A stretch of 64,000 nucleotides of DNA. It comes from Brugia malayi. Taxonomy: Eukaryota; Nematoda; Chromadorea; Rhabditida; Onchocercidae. Under the pieces are notes generated by a model that saw nothing but the letters and a program-made list of their open reading frames with translations, searched no databases and was not told the origin of the DNA. The stretch spans positions 17,418,721 through 17,482,720 of the forward strand of contig NW_025062479.1 of assembly GCF_000002995.4 (NCBI RefSeq), in the 5' to 3' direction. The position numbers were made by a program, and so were the translations under genes. Shown here piece by piece: positions 38,717 to 50,948 of this stretch. How positions within the stretch are numbered: the first letter of the stretch is position 1; every line of letters starts with the position of its first letter.

Positions 38717-39632
38717 CAAACCTGAAAATGCACATACTAAAAGTGCCAATATAGAACTGCCAGCGCTCTTCCCGAATTCCAAAAAATCTCACTAGCAGGA
38801 ATATGAAATCACCCAATTCCATTTCTCCCTCGCAATCAATCCCTCATAAGCACTGCTGGTATCTTTTTAATATCTTGAGCTCCGATCCAGCAAAGCTGAT
38901 TAAATAATACCATAAAACTACAACTCAGTTGAGATTAAATCCCTTTACCTCAACTCCCCTTCAAATTTCTTCACATTTTCTGTAAATGTCTAATAAAATC
39001 GTTCTACCAAAGTGGTAGTGGTAATCTAAACCGTTACCTTTATTTCTTACTTCAAATGGCAAAACACTGGAAGCAAAAGAATATGCAAGACCCAGTGATT
39101 AACTTATTGTCCAGAAAATTAAAGTATAATATGGACAAAACTTAATGAAGTATGTTAAATAAAAACAGCAGTATAACGAATAGAATGAAAAGAGTGAAAA
39201 AAGAAAAGCAACTAGTGGAATACACTTGGAATAGCAATAATATCTTTGAAAACATTGTCAAACGGGACAAAAACCATAAGAGCAGATTAAGCAAAGTGGA
39301 GACGAGACTGTGGAAAAAAATTTTATGCGAATTTCGAAGTAAGTATATGGAGACAGTTTTACAACGGCAATAATATCATGTTTTCCACAGTCAGTAAAAA
39401 CTGAAAGCATAATTAAAATAAAATAAATTAACTGAGCACTGTTCGTTAGAACAATACAACAATGCTTTCCGAGAAAAATGTTTTCTGGATGCGAACAATA
39501 AAGTAATGCTGGGAATACGAAATAACTCCTTCCTCAGGTATGAGCCCTAACATGATAATTAGTGCCTAGATGGAAACAAAACTGTTCCAACGACTTTCCC
39601 AAATCAAATTACATTTCATATTTCTTAACACA
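38717..39632. other. Intergenic gap of about 0.9 kb between the hnRNP gene and pus-1
   Basis: AT-rich DNA between the stop of the hnRNP F/H-like gene and the start of pus-1, both on the minus strand. The 73-codon plus-strand frame at 39152-39373 is Lys/Asn-rich with no recognisable domain, so I do not call it a gene. Confidence 0.5.
38721..38740 (-). promoter_or_regulatory. Candidate spliced-leader acceptor of pus-1
   Basis: On the minus strand gtgcattttcag ends with AG at 38722-38723, only 5 nt before the ATG at 38716. Such a short distance between a strong TTTTCAG acceptor and the start codon is typical of nematode trans-spliced genes. A cis intron in the 5' region is the alternative. Confidence 0.5.
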
Positions 39633-42600
39633 TCACCAAGTTGTGCGTGTTGGTTCACCCCAATCACGACCATATTTTGACTGACGACCTTCATACTGAT
39701 CATTGTAGTACTGAAAAAAATTCATAATGATGATGTAAAAGAATTTATGGTTCTTTCCAGTTCAACTTATTGGATACTAATAATAGTGTCAAAATATTTT
39801 AAAAACTATTCAAAAAAATTCTGCCAACAATTTAAATCCAAACATGAAGAATGATCAAGCGACATCAATAAGTCTCAGAAAGCTCACCTGCTGTCCACCA
39901 ACTCCACTTGCATAAGCAGCTTCCTCATCTAAAAAAATGGAAAATTTTAACCAGATATTGCGGAGAAAATTCGTTTCCTTAAAAAATGAAAAAGGATAAG
40001 TCATCCTTAATAGGAGTTTGTGGTATTGAAAGAATTGAAGATAATCAATAACTGCAACCACTGACGCCCTAATTATGATTTAAAATTTCCTCAATAATGA
40101 TACCGACAAAATTCTCAAAGAGATATACCTAATCTGCATGACTATTGAAAAAAGGATGATCAAAAAAATAAAAACGATTAACTCGTATAAGAATGAAAAT
40201 CTGCTAATATTTTTATTAAATGATTCATTCAAGAATTTAAACAAACAAAAAACTTTGCAAAAAAACAAGGATGGGTCCTTATGTGAAAATAAAGTTTGGA
40301 CAACAGTTCTTGTCCAGAAGCTAAAATATTTCCTCCGAATAAATGAAATTTTACAGCACGTAACGGAAACATTACCTTCAGCAAAAGAGCTATACAACGG
40401 ACGAGGAGCTGCTGTTAGACGGGTAGGTGCTCCGCTTACTGTGCGGAATGTTACTGTTTTAATCGGATGAGGAATATTTGTTGCCGGAAATAATTCGATG
40501 TATCTGAAGAAAAATGACATCATTAAGCTAAGAAATAGAAAATCGGGACTCAAAAACCAGAATGAAAAATTCGGCATAGATAAATCATCTAAAGAAATGT
40601 TATGAGCATAAAAGAAATCGGAAACGAGAACAGCTCGGTGCTCAATACAATGTCTTTGTATTTATTTTTCCTTTGTTTAGTGCATACCAAGCATAATTAA
40701 CTTGGAAAGGACCAACAATACTGAACAATTTGAGAAATAAAAATTAAGCTTCGAAAGTTTAAGATCACGAGTAAAAATATCTTCAACGACGATTACTTTG
40801 GAAGTAAGTGGAGCAGTAGTAGCAAAGTAATAGTAGCCTTGGTTCCAACAACATCATTATTTATAATTTTATTTCTTAACATTTTATGAGACTTGTATCG
40901 TTCTTGTATTTTCAAATATCGCTGGTAAAATTTTGGTTCTTCAAAACAGATCAGTTTTCAGTTTATAAGCTGTAGATCTTCAAACTCCTGTCTGCTTTTA
41001 CTATAGATGAATGTCTGGAATCCACGTATATTGTAATTCCAAGACTAATTACTTACTTTTGTCGCTTCGCGCAACTGTGTCCAATAAGCGACAACAATGG
41101 GGGACTATACTCGGTATACAATTTCACTTCATCATGGACACCAAAGACACTGGACTGAGGGTCAAGCGATTTTCTACTGCTCCATATCTGTTCTTGATTA
41201 TCCCACTCAGTGGTGCTTGATGGTCCTGCTACACTTTCCCTTTCTGCACATTTTTCATTATTTGCCTGCACTGCCTTCTCGCTATTCATCTTTACCATCT
41301 CGCTACCTAGCACCATTTCAAGAATTCCATTTGCGGCACATATTTCTTTCAATTTCATAACATATCTCCCATACACTTCTCCCTGCAGGTTTTTCATTTT
41401 CATAGAAGTTTCTGTGGTACACACCCGATTTAATGAATGTTCCTTAGTTTTCCCAAAAAGCCCCTGCTCAACTCTTACTTGTTTCGTTGATGTTGCCCTA
41501 CTCCATCCACTTCTTCTGTTCCGCTTTTTTTCAACGCTATCTCAAAAAATTTCGATAATATCGCATCCTTTTTTCACAGCATTTTCTTCGAACAACTCCT
41601 CTTATACTTCTAGTTCGAAATCTTTTACGTTAGTTTCCTCTTTCAGCATATTCTCAGTGTTTTCTTGCAATGTTTTCTCTTTTTTCAAACGTCTGAATTC
41701 TTTAAAATTCCTTTTCACCTGTGTTCGTATTTGTTTGCATAAAGCAGCATAATCATTTGATTCTCCTTATTCATTGCTCTCCTCTTTCGTAATAACATTT
41801 TGATGTCTTCAGAAAACCTCGTGTGTTTTCGCTTTTTAATTCTAAAAAAGTACTTATTGATACAAAAAAATTCAAAGCTTTTTGGAACCTTCCCGTTTAC
41901 TTGAAATGGTTTTTCATCCTCGTTCCAAAAACAGCGTATCCATGGGAAGCAGCCAGGTACTTCAATCCATCATAAAACATTGCTATTTGAACTGACCAGT
42001 AATATTCTGATCTACGTAATCAGTTCCTTTTTTCAAATCTTAGCTCAACTACCGACAATGCATAATAAGTGCATCCCTCACATAATTTGAACTTGACTGC
42101 ATATGACTCCTTTTGTCCAGTAATATAAATTCGATAGCGGAAATAGCCAAAGGCCACCTAAAAGTCCTGAAAATTCATAATATCACCAACCAATGCTCAC
42201 GATAAAATGTTCTCCATCGATTACCTCGTGCCCATATTGTTTTTGTTACGTGACAGTGCTTCTCGTGCTTCCGCCATTGTTGAAAAAGTCACCAGCGCAT
42301 CACCCGAAAGACGACGTTCTTCGTTATAACCAAGCTTAATTTCAACGCAGTTCAGAGGTCGGAAAAATTCTTCAATATCGAGCGTAGTGACGCTGTATGG
42401 CAAACCTCAAAATGCGTTTTATTATTATTATTAATAATAACAGTAATAGTAATGACAATAAATAAGTAATAATAGTAATAAATGGTAATAATAACCAATA
42501 ATAATAGCAATTAATAATAATAATAACAATGGTAATAATAAATATTAGCAAAAAGATATAGAACATTTGGCCTGCGAATAAATCTTGATTGATATAATTC

Positions 42601-44462
42601 GTATATGAATCTAACGAACCTCTGTAATTTATACTGAGAACTCACAAATAGTTTATCCTTGCAAATTCGATAAAATATTAACAACAGAGTTACCTCGCAT
42701 GAAAACCTTAACGGTAGGGTCATACATCGCTTCATCAAATTCTGGATCATACCGTGCACCATATCGGTAATAACGATCTCTATCATAATATGGGCGATCG
42801 TATGGCGATGGACGTGGATGTAGGCTTGAAAGCCTTATTGGTCCACCGTAGCGACCATAATCTGCATATCTACAAGGCTTATTTTTTACCTTTTGTCAAA
42901 GTTATTCGGCGTATACAAAAGCTTTGAGAAAACTAAACCATACTCCGCTTAGCTCCATTATCGAACCTGATGATTTGCAAATAATGATAAAACAGCAATG
43001 CAATTTTCGAGTAAAAAGAGTTAGAGAAAAATAACAGAAACACCTGTCTCGAAATCGAAAGTCAAGTGTCGGACTTATCCCACGCAGTGGGACTGGTCCA
43101 CTAGTTGGTGGTGGTATACCCCGTGCAGCGTAATAGCTATTGTCCATTTCATCTGCCGAACTACGGAAAACCTCGACATATCTAAAATAATCATTATTAA
43201 AAGCAGCTCGTATTCCACAAATCAAAAATGCTTCACTTTCTTTTCTTAAATTCCAGGAAATTAAAGTTTGAATAACTTCAATTTATGCGAAAGAAACACT
43301 AGTAGGCAATAATAAATTGTTCATAATTTTCGTAAAAAACTTACGCTAAACAAAGATCACGCCGGATCCCTAGTAGCCAAATGGCCACTGTTCAATTCCG
43401 ACCCTACCAACAAACACAAATTTTACCTGCCCAGAATTGAAAACTTGCAAAATCCCCAACAGAATTCCCATACCTTGAACCCATGTAGTTTTTGCTTCTT
43501 TCCAAAGCCAATTCCGCGTATTCTTTGGTTGCCAACCGTACGAATGCCTCCCCTGAAGGTCGACCCCCCGGTTCTTTGTCGATTACCGCATCCGCTACTT
43601 CCAGGCCTATATTCCCATTAAAACATATTACCAAAACCACTCTCATACCAAACTACCGCTTACCGGTCCTTTAATTCTGTTCGGGGATGACATATAACTC
43701 TGACAATCAGCTGTATAACGGCATGAAAATTATATTTGGCTTGTTCTCGCAAAAACAATAAAGTTCCAATTAACTTGAAAATTCTTGATTGCAATCCGTA
43801 AAAAAGTGAGACTAATTATTTAACCTAGATCAAGGTCTAAAGTGGGAAGAAAGAAACCTGAAAAAAATTCCTTGATGTCATCGATCGTTGCACTATATGG
43901 GAGACCCCGAAGACGGACAACGAAGTTGCTAGCATAGCGACTGTCCGCATCTCCACCACCACTACTTTTGATCACACCATGACGTATCATCATTAATAAC
44001 TCCGCATCACTAACGCTGAATACTGCAAATTTTTCATGAGAAGACAACTAAACTTAAGACACTGAATTAAAAATTAACTAGGACCGACTATCATGACTCA
44101 TAATTATAAGTTTTTGTTTGTTGCGTGGACAGCATAGCACAAAACATTTCAATTTTTTCATACCTTCAATGTAGCGTCCATTTATTTCATTACGATCAAG
44201 TTTTTGAGCTTCTTTAACAGCTTCCTGATCATCGAGCTCCACATAACACTCTCCACTTGCCCGACCATTGGATGTCAGCGTGAAAGTTATCGACTTTGCA
44301 TTCAAACCGAAAAAAAAAAAAAACTGCATCAAAGAAACCAAGTACTGATTTCTCAAAAATGGTTTATTTTAGAAAACCTTGGAGAAAGTCTCGAACATCT
44401 TGCTCTTTAGCGGCAAACGGAAGTCCACGCAATCGTATATAGTTCGTATCCGGATTCATCAT
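39633..44462 (-). CDS. hnRNP F/H-like RNA-binding protein with three quasi-RRM domains
   Basis: Multi-exon minus-strand gene starting MMNPDTNYIRLRGLPFAAKE at 44462 and ending GEPTRTTW-stop at 39633. Three quasi-RRMs are visible. qRRM1 has RLRGLPFAAKEQDVRDFLQG, then ITFTLTSNGRASGECYVELD. qRRM2 has FVVRLRGLPYSATIDDIKEF, then GGRPSGEAFVRLATKEYAEL and MGSRYVEVF. qRRM3 has VKVFMRGLPYSVTTLDIEEF, then RLSGDALVTFSTMAEAREAL and MGTRYIELFPA. The RGLP and GxAxVxF signatures typify hnRNP F/H, which bind G-rich RNA and regulate splicing. Between qRRM2 and qRRM3 is a Tyr/Arg/Pro-rich linker (about 42700-43180), and the tail is Gly/Tyr-rich. Nematode relatives include the HRPF and SYM-2 proteins; I cannot tell which is the orthologue. 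The 5' edge of the second exon, next to a poly-pyrimidine run near 44310-44333, is unresolved. Confidence 0.88.
41053..41845 (-). mobile_element. Decayed non-LTR retrotransposon fragment in an hnRNP intron
   Basis: On the minus strand a frame at about 41760-41845 reads KKRKHTRFSEDIKMLLRKRR. Next to it, in another frame, is NDYAALCKQIRTQVKRNFKE followed by Lys/Glu-rich text. This pairing resembles the helical linker between the endonuclease and reverse transcriptase of RTE/CR1-type elements (R..LS..T..L..KR, then YA.LCK.IR...). The frame then continues through two in-frame stops to a stop at 41053; its last 123 codons are open. No reverse transcriptase catalytic motif (YADD-like) is present, so it is a dead fragment. 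It lies in the long intron before the qRRM3 end. The family assignment is from memory of the motif pattern only. Confidence 0.45.
42421..42545. repeat. ATT/AAT-rich trinucleotide tract
   Basis: An impure run dominated by attatt and aataat units, within an intron of the hnRNP F/H-like gene. It looks like a degenerate microsatellite. Confidence 0.8.
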
Positions 44463-44482
44463 CCAAATTTATTAAAATAAAA

Positions 44483-44503
44483 CCTGGAAGGAAACAATGT
44501 TCA
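44483..44503 (-). promoter_or_regulatory. Candidate spliced-leader acceptor of the hnRNP F/H-like gene
   Basis: On the minus strand attgtttccttccag ends with AG at 44484-44485, about 21 nt before the start ATG at 44462. It is the best pyrimidine-rich acceptor upstream and no donor partner is obvious. Confidence 0.45.
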
Positions 44504-44594
44504 GATGAGTGGCGTACATAACGCATCATAAATGATCGACTACATATAGAAATGAGTGGATGAATATGATACAATAATTGCGATTACAGCTAAG

Positions 44595-45032
44595 ATGCTT
44601 AGAGAGTTCACTATAACCAACAGAGGAAATGAGAGTAAAGCAGATCGCAGAGAACGATCGATACCTTCGGCTATAAAAGAGAATTTGTTCTTCATGACAA
44701 CCGCATCGATGAAATCTCTTCAAGAGCATGCACTAACTGTACAGCGCGATAGCACGATTCTGCAGGTTAATGACTGTTCAATGGACAAAGTTGTTTCAAG
44801 TAACGAATCCAGTTTTTTTTTAGATCCAAGGATATTGAAGGGACAGTACATATGTGACAACAAAGGGTCATTTGGGGTCGTTAGTGAAGTCGTTTCGTTT
44901 GACCATTCCTCCATTTCATATCAGAAAAAGCATTCGAAATCCAGTGTGATACTACCTATTAAAAAGAATAGAACTAAAACCACTTACTTAAAAGAGGTCT
45001 TTGGTTTCCTTCATAATAATATGTCTTTTTGA
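44595..45032 (+). other. Possible uncharacterised 145-codon open frame, divergent to the hnRNP gene
   Basis: An ATG at 44595 opens MLREFTITNRGNESKADRRE and the frame runs to a TGA at 45030-45032. It is open from about 44556, which is long for DNA of this composition. The predicted product is hydrophilic with no transmembrane segment and no recognised domain. It begins about 130 bp from the hnRNP start, on the opposite strand, and may overlap that gene's promoter. There is no protein or splice support, so it may be chance. Confidence 0.25.
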
Positions 45033-46425
45033 TAGTACTGTACATCCAGTTAGATAAGATCCATGTCTTCAGTGCTGTGCATATATGACAACATACAAAA
45101 ATATACGACGCAATATGAGTTTTACAATTTTTTGCATAATTGCTGTGCGATGATCTGTTTACAGCGTTGAGATTTCCCTTGCTATGATTTTATGCCATGC
45201 CATTTTTTTACTGGTTTATTATTAATTATATGAGCAATAACATGCCCTTTTATATGATACTAGGCTACCACTGTGACCAATGATTGTTAGTGGCTCTCCA
45301 GTAGACGACATCATTTCCAGAAAGGTGCATTACATTTATGGGTAAAGAAAATTTTGTCGGTAAACTTGCCAAAAAATTTCATTAGATCATATCTTCAACG
45401 AAAAAGTAGATGTATGACGCTTTGTTTAGCACGTTCCACAGTAGCAAAAATATGATTTCATTTGCACAAAAAACCATGTATCTTTATGAGAAATTAACAT
45501 AGAAAATCTTGCCTTAATATACCCAGCACTGCTTTCTTACTCTCCTAATCCACCTTCCTCTTTATCTTGTACCGTTCTTCAGTTCCATCCATCTCGTAAA
45601 TCCCAGAAATCATTCTTTCATAAAATATTGAGTCCAAATAACACCATCTAAACAATTATTCATGATAAATTATAGTGATGTCAAGTTGATTTTAATTTCA
45701 AATGTAAAATACTCCAATAAGACTGACGACTGTCAAACTATAAAATTTTTCAGATTTTCAAAGAGAATTATTTCATGTTCATTGGTTTTTACGTTGACTA
45801 TCATTAACAGATTTTAAATTTGAAAACTTTATGCAAAGAGGGAAATAAGACTGCCATAAACTGAACAAAGCCGTACAACATCGACAAAAAGCCAATGATA
45901 AAAGGAAAAATAAACGGTTTCCTAGAAAACTCGAAAAATAATAAAAGGATATATGTTAATTTTAATTAAAATGTTATTTACAAGTGCAAAAATCATTATA
46001 GAATGTAGGGACTGCTCCATTAATTTTCTTTATTTTTCTTTCACTACAGCATTTACAAAATTCGAGTGCTGGAACAAATTCATAGATACTATGATAACTC
46101 ATATATGGATGAAAACAATCAAATTTTCGAGAAAAAAGCACAGTACATTTTTGTCCGCTAAGTCTGAGGAATGAAAACAAGTATTAAAACCGGAAATATT
46201 ACTGAAAGTTAGATTCGGAATATCCTGGAAATGTCAGAAATATATAAAGGACATTTACTGAGTGCAGAACGCAAAGGGAAAGTAACTGATTTCAGTAAAG
46301 TATCTGTGCTTAAAGCTAGTAATAATACTCAGATCAGTCAGTTACAAATCAGATACATCCATGAGATTGGAGAATCATGGAAGATGGCAACAAAAAATTG
46401 GGTTACAGAACTAGCAATTGTCTAA
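45033..46425. other. Intergenic region without a supported gene
   Basis: This AT-rich stretch lies between the divergent open frame at 44.6-45.0 kb and the 3' end of the 46.4-50.9 kb gene. Open frames here, including overlapping ones on both strands at 45950-46180, are short and lack domains. Confidence 0.5.
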
Positions 46426-49400
46426 TCAGAGCAGTAATTCGAAGTGATTGTGCAGCACCCATTTCATTCGTCTCAACTCGGCTAGCTCATGATGTAACCG
46501 CGCGTGACGAACGCGTGCATCACGGCGTTCATAGGCCTCATCCACAAGTTGACGTACCTTTACACTTTTCAACTGAAAAACATTTCATTTCATCACGATA
46601 CACGCCTTCCAACGTTGCCAGCCACCAAACAACCACAGTTTTTGTTCTAAAGCCAACTGAATGTCGATTTGAGTTACCTTATGTAATGCAAATTTTGGAA
46701 CGTCAGAAAATGCAGCTAATTTAATATGAAGGACTCTTCAACTACACAATATAATCAGAACTTTGTGAATAATAAGCGCCTTACTGCAAGCAATAAGGTT
46801 GAAAGAGAAATTACCTGCAAATCAGCAATCTGTGCATCTAATTCAGTTAGAAAATCCAGCTCAGCTTGTTCCAGATCACTTTTTTGTAGAGGTGGTGGTG
46901 GTGGTGGAGGAGGAGGGGGGTGAAATTCAGGTGCTGGATTATAGTTAGCACAAGGAATATATGTGAAGCTGGACGCCACGTTCGGATACTCGGTCACTTG
47001 GTCCTCCTCATAATTTCCGCGCTCATAATGCCAATAATAGTCATGTGGTTGGGTGTAAACTGGTGATAAACACTGAGAATATAACGATCCATCTGATGAG
47101 CTAGCAATATCTGAATCCGATGGATAGATTCCGCTATCCAGTAGCAATGATAATGGACTGAAGGCCTTGAATTCAAACTCTGAGTATAACACAGTTTGTG
47201 ATGAAACGAAAACTTTTATTGCTTCCCTTCATGACAGACTTTAAACTCAACAAACCTCCAAGCCCTGGCTTTGATAAAGATTTACTAAACTGTACTACTG
47301 TGTCACTGGGAGACAATGACTGTGGTGCGCTATTCAAACAGGACTATTGTGAAAATATCTGTGCTAAATAGCATTATAAGTGTTTGAGAGCTACGTGAAT
47401 GCAAAGTTAAGCTGTAGGTATAGTCGTAAGGTTGTGACCGAAATTATATACTCAGAAATTAACAGCGAATTTTACAGTTATAACAAATCATTTCCATTAT
47501 AGTTGGTAGAATTCATTGTTAATTCTCAATTAAATCTTCAATATCTCATATTTCATGGAAGAATGTATTTCTAACCGAATATAAAAGCATACCTCTAGTT
47601 CATAATATACATGTTCATCATCTTTACAAAACCGATCTCCAGCATTAATTGTTTTGAGATCCTCTACTTCCGATTTGCTTTCCAAATCTAGCCCCAAAGC
47701 TTCATCCACATCAATTGAATTGCATTCCACCGCTTTATCCTCCAGTCGACCACGCTTTGCTGTTGTGTTTGATGGTTGCCAATCCGGCGAATGCACTGAC
47801 GATTCCGGACTGCATAAAGAAATGAGCAAGACATAGCTTACAATTAAAGAACTTAAAAGTGGAGGAAATTATTTTTACTCGATATTTCGGTTTTTAAGCC
47901 ACAATGCCAGATACAGCCTTGCTTGAAGCAGTTAGCTCATCCAAAAGGAAGTTTCTTAGTTTTTGAAATAATGCGTTGGAAATGAAAAGCTTTGTACCTG
48001 CTATCTTGACTGCCATAACCAGAACTGTAAATGCTCTCATCCAGACTATTGATACGAAACGATGCCGTACGATCTATGGACGTGTGCATCAGTTTATGAT
48101 TGGATCTCGGTCCGTGGTAAGCAATAGTCTGAACCAATGGGCGACTATGTGAAATCCATGGATTTGTACGTATATTCTGAAAAATTATTGTGAAAAATTC
48201 GAGAAGACAAGCTGGCGCCTGAGAAAGAAAGGAAAAACAGCAAACAATTGTGTGATAAAATCAGTCCAGTTCAAATTATTTGAAATTAAATCGGATTAAG
48301 TGAGACTAAGTCGGGTCACTCCAGTTCTATTTGTTGGCCTATTTATTCCATGTATAACTGATAAACTTTTATAAGTTAGAGGCAAGGCTAGTTCCACGAA
48401 ATCAATAGGTTTTACTCATTACTCATAAATGAGGTCTAGTCCATAAGAAGCATGAAAAGATACTTTTCGCCCAGAACTAGCTGGTGTAGAGAATGACTTT
48501 AAGAAAGATGTGGCAAGCTTTGAACTGTCGTGACACGAGTGAGTTACCGTTTCTTGCCTGTTCCAAGAAGACGGCATTATTGCTGCAATGGAAGAAAATT
48601 GAAATGAAGTGACTGAATAAATAAAAATGTTATAAGTAGAAATATTGCGACTGCACATAACTTCTATTAATTTAACTCGCCTCACAACTAGGAATTCATA
48701 ATAGGATACTGGACTATCTCAGGTTATAACACAGAACGCATTGTAGTTAAGTTCTAGAAAGTGAAATGATGTTTCTGCTTACAATATACAGATTGTAAGT
48801 TATAAGCTATAGTTAAACAGTTCAGGATCAGTATTTATAGAAAGTTATAAACAATTCTTGGTCATATTTTTGTTTAAACTTTATTCTAAAGTAGAGAACT
48901 TTATAAGCTGCTATTTACATTTTATATTTACATGTGCAAAATGTTACAAACCATGCAGTTGGTCATTAATAATCAGAGATTGCGACAGAGCATCAACAGA
49001 ATGGTCTCGATAATTACTACTTTGTACCGCACTGACACTGTAATGAAGTCGCGGTGCTACTGATTTGGATTGCCTCTTGTGTGGATGTAATCCTGAATCG
49101 CAATTCTGTAGTCGACGAGAAGATCCACGACGTCGCAAAGGCAATTGTTCGAACCATGAGCTGAGACGCTGCATCAGACCAAATTCTGAGTTATGGAAAA
49201 ATGTTATAAATTGCCAATGAAAACAAAATGTTGCTCTTACATTTGCTCTCCATAAAGCGTACATTGTGTGCTTCGATATTTCAATCTTAAAGCAAATTTT
49301 TTCTTTTTTTTTTGAAAATATTGTCTTTTTATCTGGTTGAGAAGGAGACTGAAATCTCTATGGAAACAACAATTCTTGCGATTACAAAATCGTAATTAAA

Positions 49401-50948
49401 TTTAACAAATTTCTATAATTAAAATTCCCTCTATGAAAGTTTTGGACTTCGAAACCATAAGATGCTATTGGCTATCCGATCAACACTCAAAGGAGATTTA
49501 ACATTTCGACTAAGACGCAATGCTAGAGCCGTAAATCAATCAATTCTTAATGGTTTCCTAATATAGAGTAATGTATCCGGATATGAATAGATGAATCTAG
49601 TATAAATTTTAATTTATTCAACTTTTATGCTCCTTATTGCAAATTCAAAAATTGATGGAAATGGTGCAGAAAATGAAAAGGCATCACACCGTTTCCTCCT
49701 CTTGGAAATATAAACAACGGTTCCTTTCCTCAACAAAAATTATTCATCGGTTTTGAAGAAAATTTGGTGAAACGAGACAATGGCTTGCTTTCCGCACACT
49801 GAAGTCTAATTGGAGGATATGTGCTTATCGTTGCATCGTTGCATCAGACTGGATGAATTTAATATTGTTAAATGCATTGGGAGTGGGATCTCTAATGAAA
49901 GGAAGGAGAAGGAGAAGGGAATTAGGAGGAAGTAAGGCATCTATCCAATTAGCTCAGCAGCCTTCCAATGAACTGCATAAGCCAAGTAATGTTTGTACAT
50001 CACTTCGCTCATTATGTCACCATGATGCCTTTTTGATCATCCACTTCAGTTCCAAATTATAACAAGACAAAGATTGCTTTATTAATTCACAATACATCCA
50101 TCTCTTATTTCTGTACTGCTTGTATATCTTTTCAAAATCTTAGATAAACTAGTATATCCACAATAGAAGAAGAGCATAAATTAGGAAATATTTTGTGAAA
50201 CAAGTGACAAACAACTAGAAAAGAGAACATATTACAAGCGAAATTCATTATGACTGCAAAATCCTCTCTAAGCTCCAATTTCTGAAACAAATTAATATTA
50301 CAGTGAATCACAAAAAATCGCTAAAAAATAAACATTTCGGTTACGGGCCTTTTATTATTCTTTGGCAAGTAATTTCCCGATTTCTCTTTAAATGCTCTTT
50401 AAGAATACTCTTTGAAAAAGAGGTTCGACAGGGAGTCGACTAAACTGTATTAAAAGCGAAGTGAATTCTAGAATAGAAGTAGTTTTCAGTTGAAGCATAA
50501 AATCGTGTCCTCATTAATCTGTGTTAAATTAATAATTTTATGGAAAATTATTGCATAAGCATCATTTGGAAATTAAAATAAGAGAGAAAAAAATGAATGA
50601 AGTAAAGAGCATCCATCTTTTTAGCGACACGAGGGATTAAGTTATGACAAAGAATTTGTTATTTATCGCAACCTTTACTGAATAATATCACTGATTTATT
50701 TGTTATTTGGTTTTTAAAATAAACTTTAGCGTTTCTTTAAACAAGAAGTGATGTGTGCGTAAACTGACTTACAATAATTAAGTAATATATCAGTAATTAG
50801 CGCACATAACAGGAATTCATCAAATTAATATGATTTACAAACTTTTTGATTCCATAGTTCCTCCACAGAGTGCTCTACCGATCGTTATGATTGTGAGCAC
50901 GAATACAAGAAAGAAGCAAAAAACTTTCCACTGCTCTGGGACATACAT
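46426..50948 (-). CDS. Uncharacterised membrane-anchored protein with polyproline run and coiled coil
   Basis: Seven exons join in phase: 50879-50948, 48952-49185, 48464-48582, 47998-48176, 47593-47809, 46815-47177, 46426-46572. They give 442 residues. Exon 1 encodes a short start (MYVPEQWKV) and a hydrophobic segment of about 16-20 residues. Exon 2 continues with a strongly basic part (EQLPLRRRGSSRR), so the positive-inside rule puts the bulk in the cytoplasm. The middle is Ser-rich with likely phosphorylation-type sequence (SSGYGSQDSR, SPESSVHSPDW) and an acidic stretch (DVDEALGLDLESKSEVEDL). Then comes a run of ten prolines (about 46889-46920) and a heptad-like helical C-terminus from about residue 375 (ELDFLTELDAQIADLQ, then LHHELAELRRMKW). 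I do not recognise the family. The 1.7-kb first intron is the least certain join. A shorter protein starting in exon 2 is possible. Confidence 0.55.
46886..46921. repeat. GGT/GGA triplet run encoding polyproline on the minus strand
   Basis: A short triplet run within exon 6 of the membrane-anchored orphan gene. On the coding strand it reads as ten consecutive prolines, a possible SH3, WW or EVH1 ligand. It may vary in length between isolates. Confidence 0.85.

Noticed and set aside
40080..40577. 165-codon minus-strand frame as an independent gene
   Set aside because: Only its central part (YIELFPATNIPHPIKTVTF through YSSFAEG) is real, as an exon of the hnRNP F/H-like gene; the Phe-rich ends are intron read-through.
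41210..41752. Longest single open frame in the window (180 codons, plus strand)
   Set aside because: It is Ser/Phe-rich and exactly antisense to the Lys/Glu-rich minus-strand retroelement-like frame, so it is a shadow of compositional bias.
43492..43674. 60-codon plus-strand frame
   Set aside because: Antisense shadow of the qRRM2 exon of the hnRNP F/H-like gene.
49853..50062. 69-codon plus-strand frame with an Arg-rich run
   Set aside because: It has no domain and no splice support, and lies antisense within the first intron of the membrane-anchored orphan gene.
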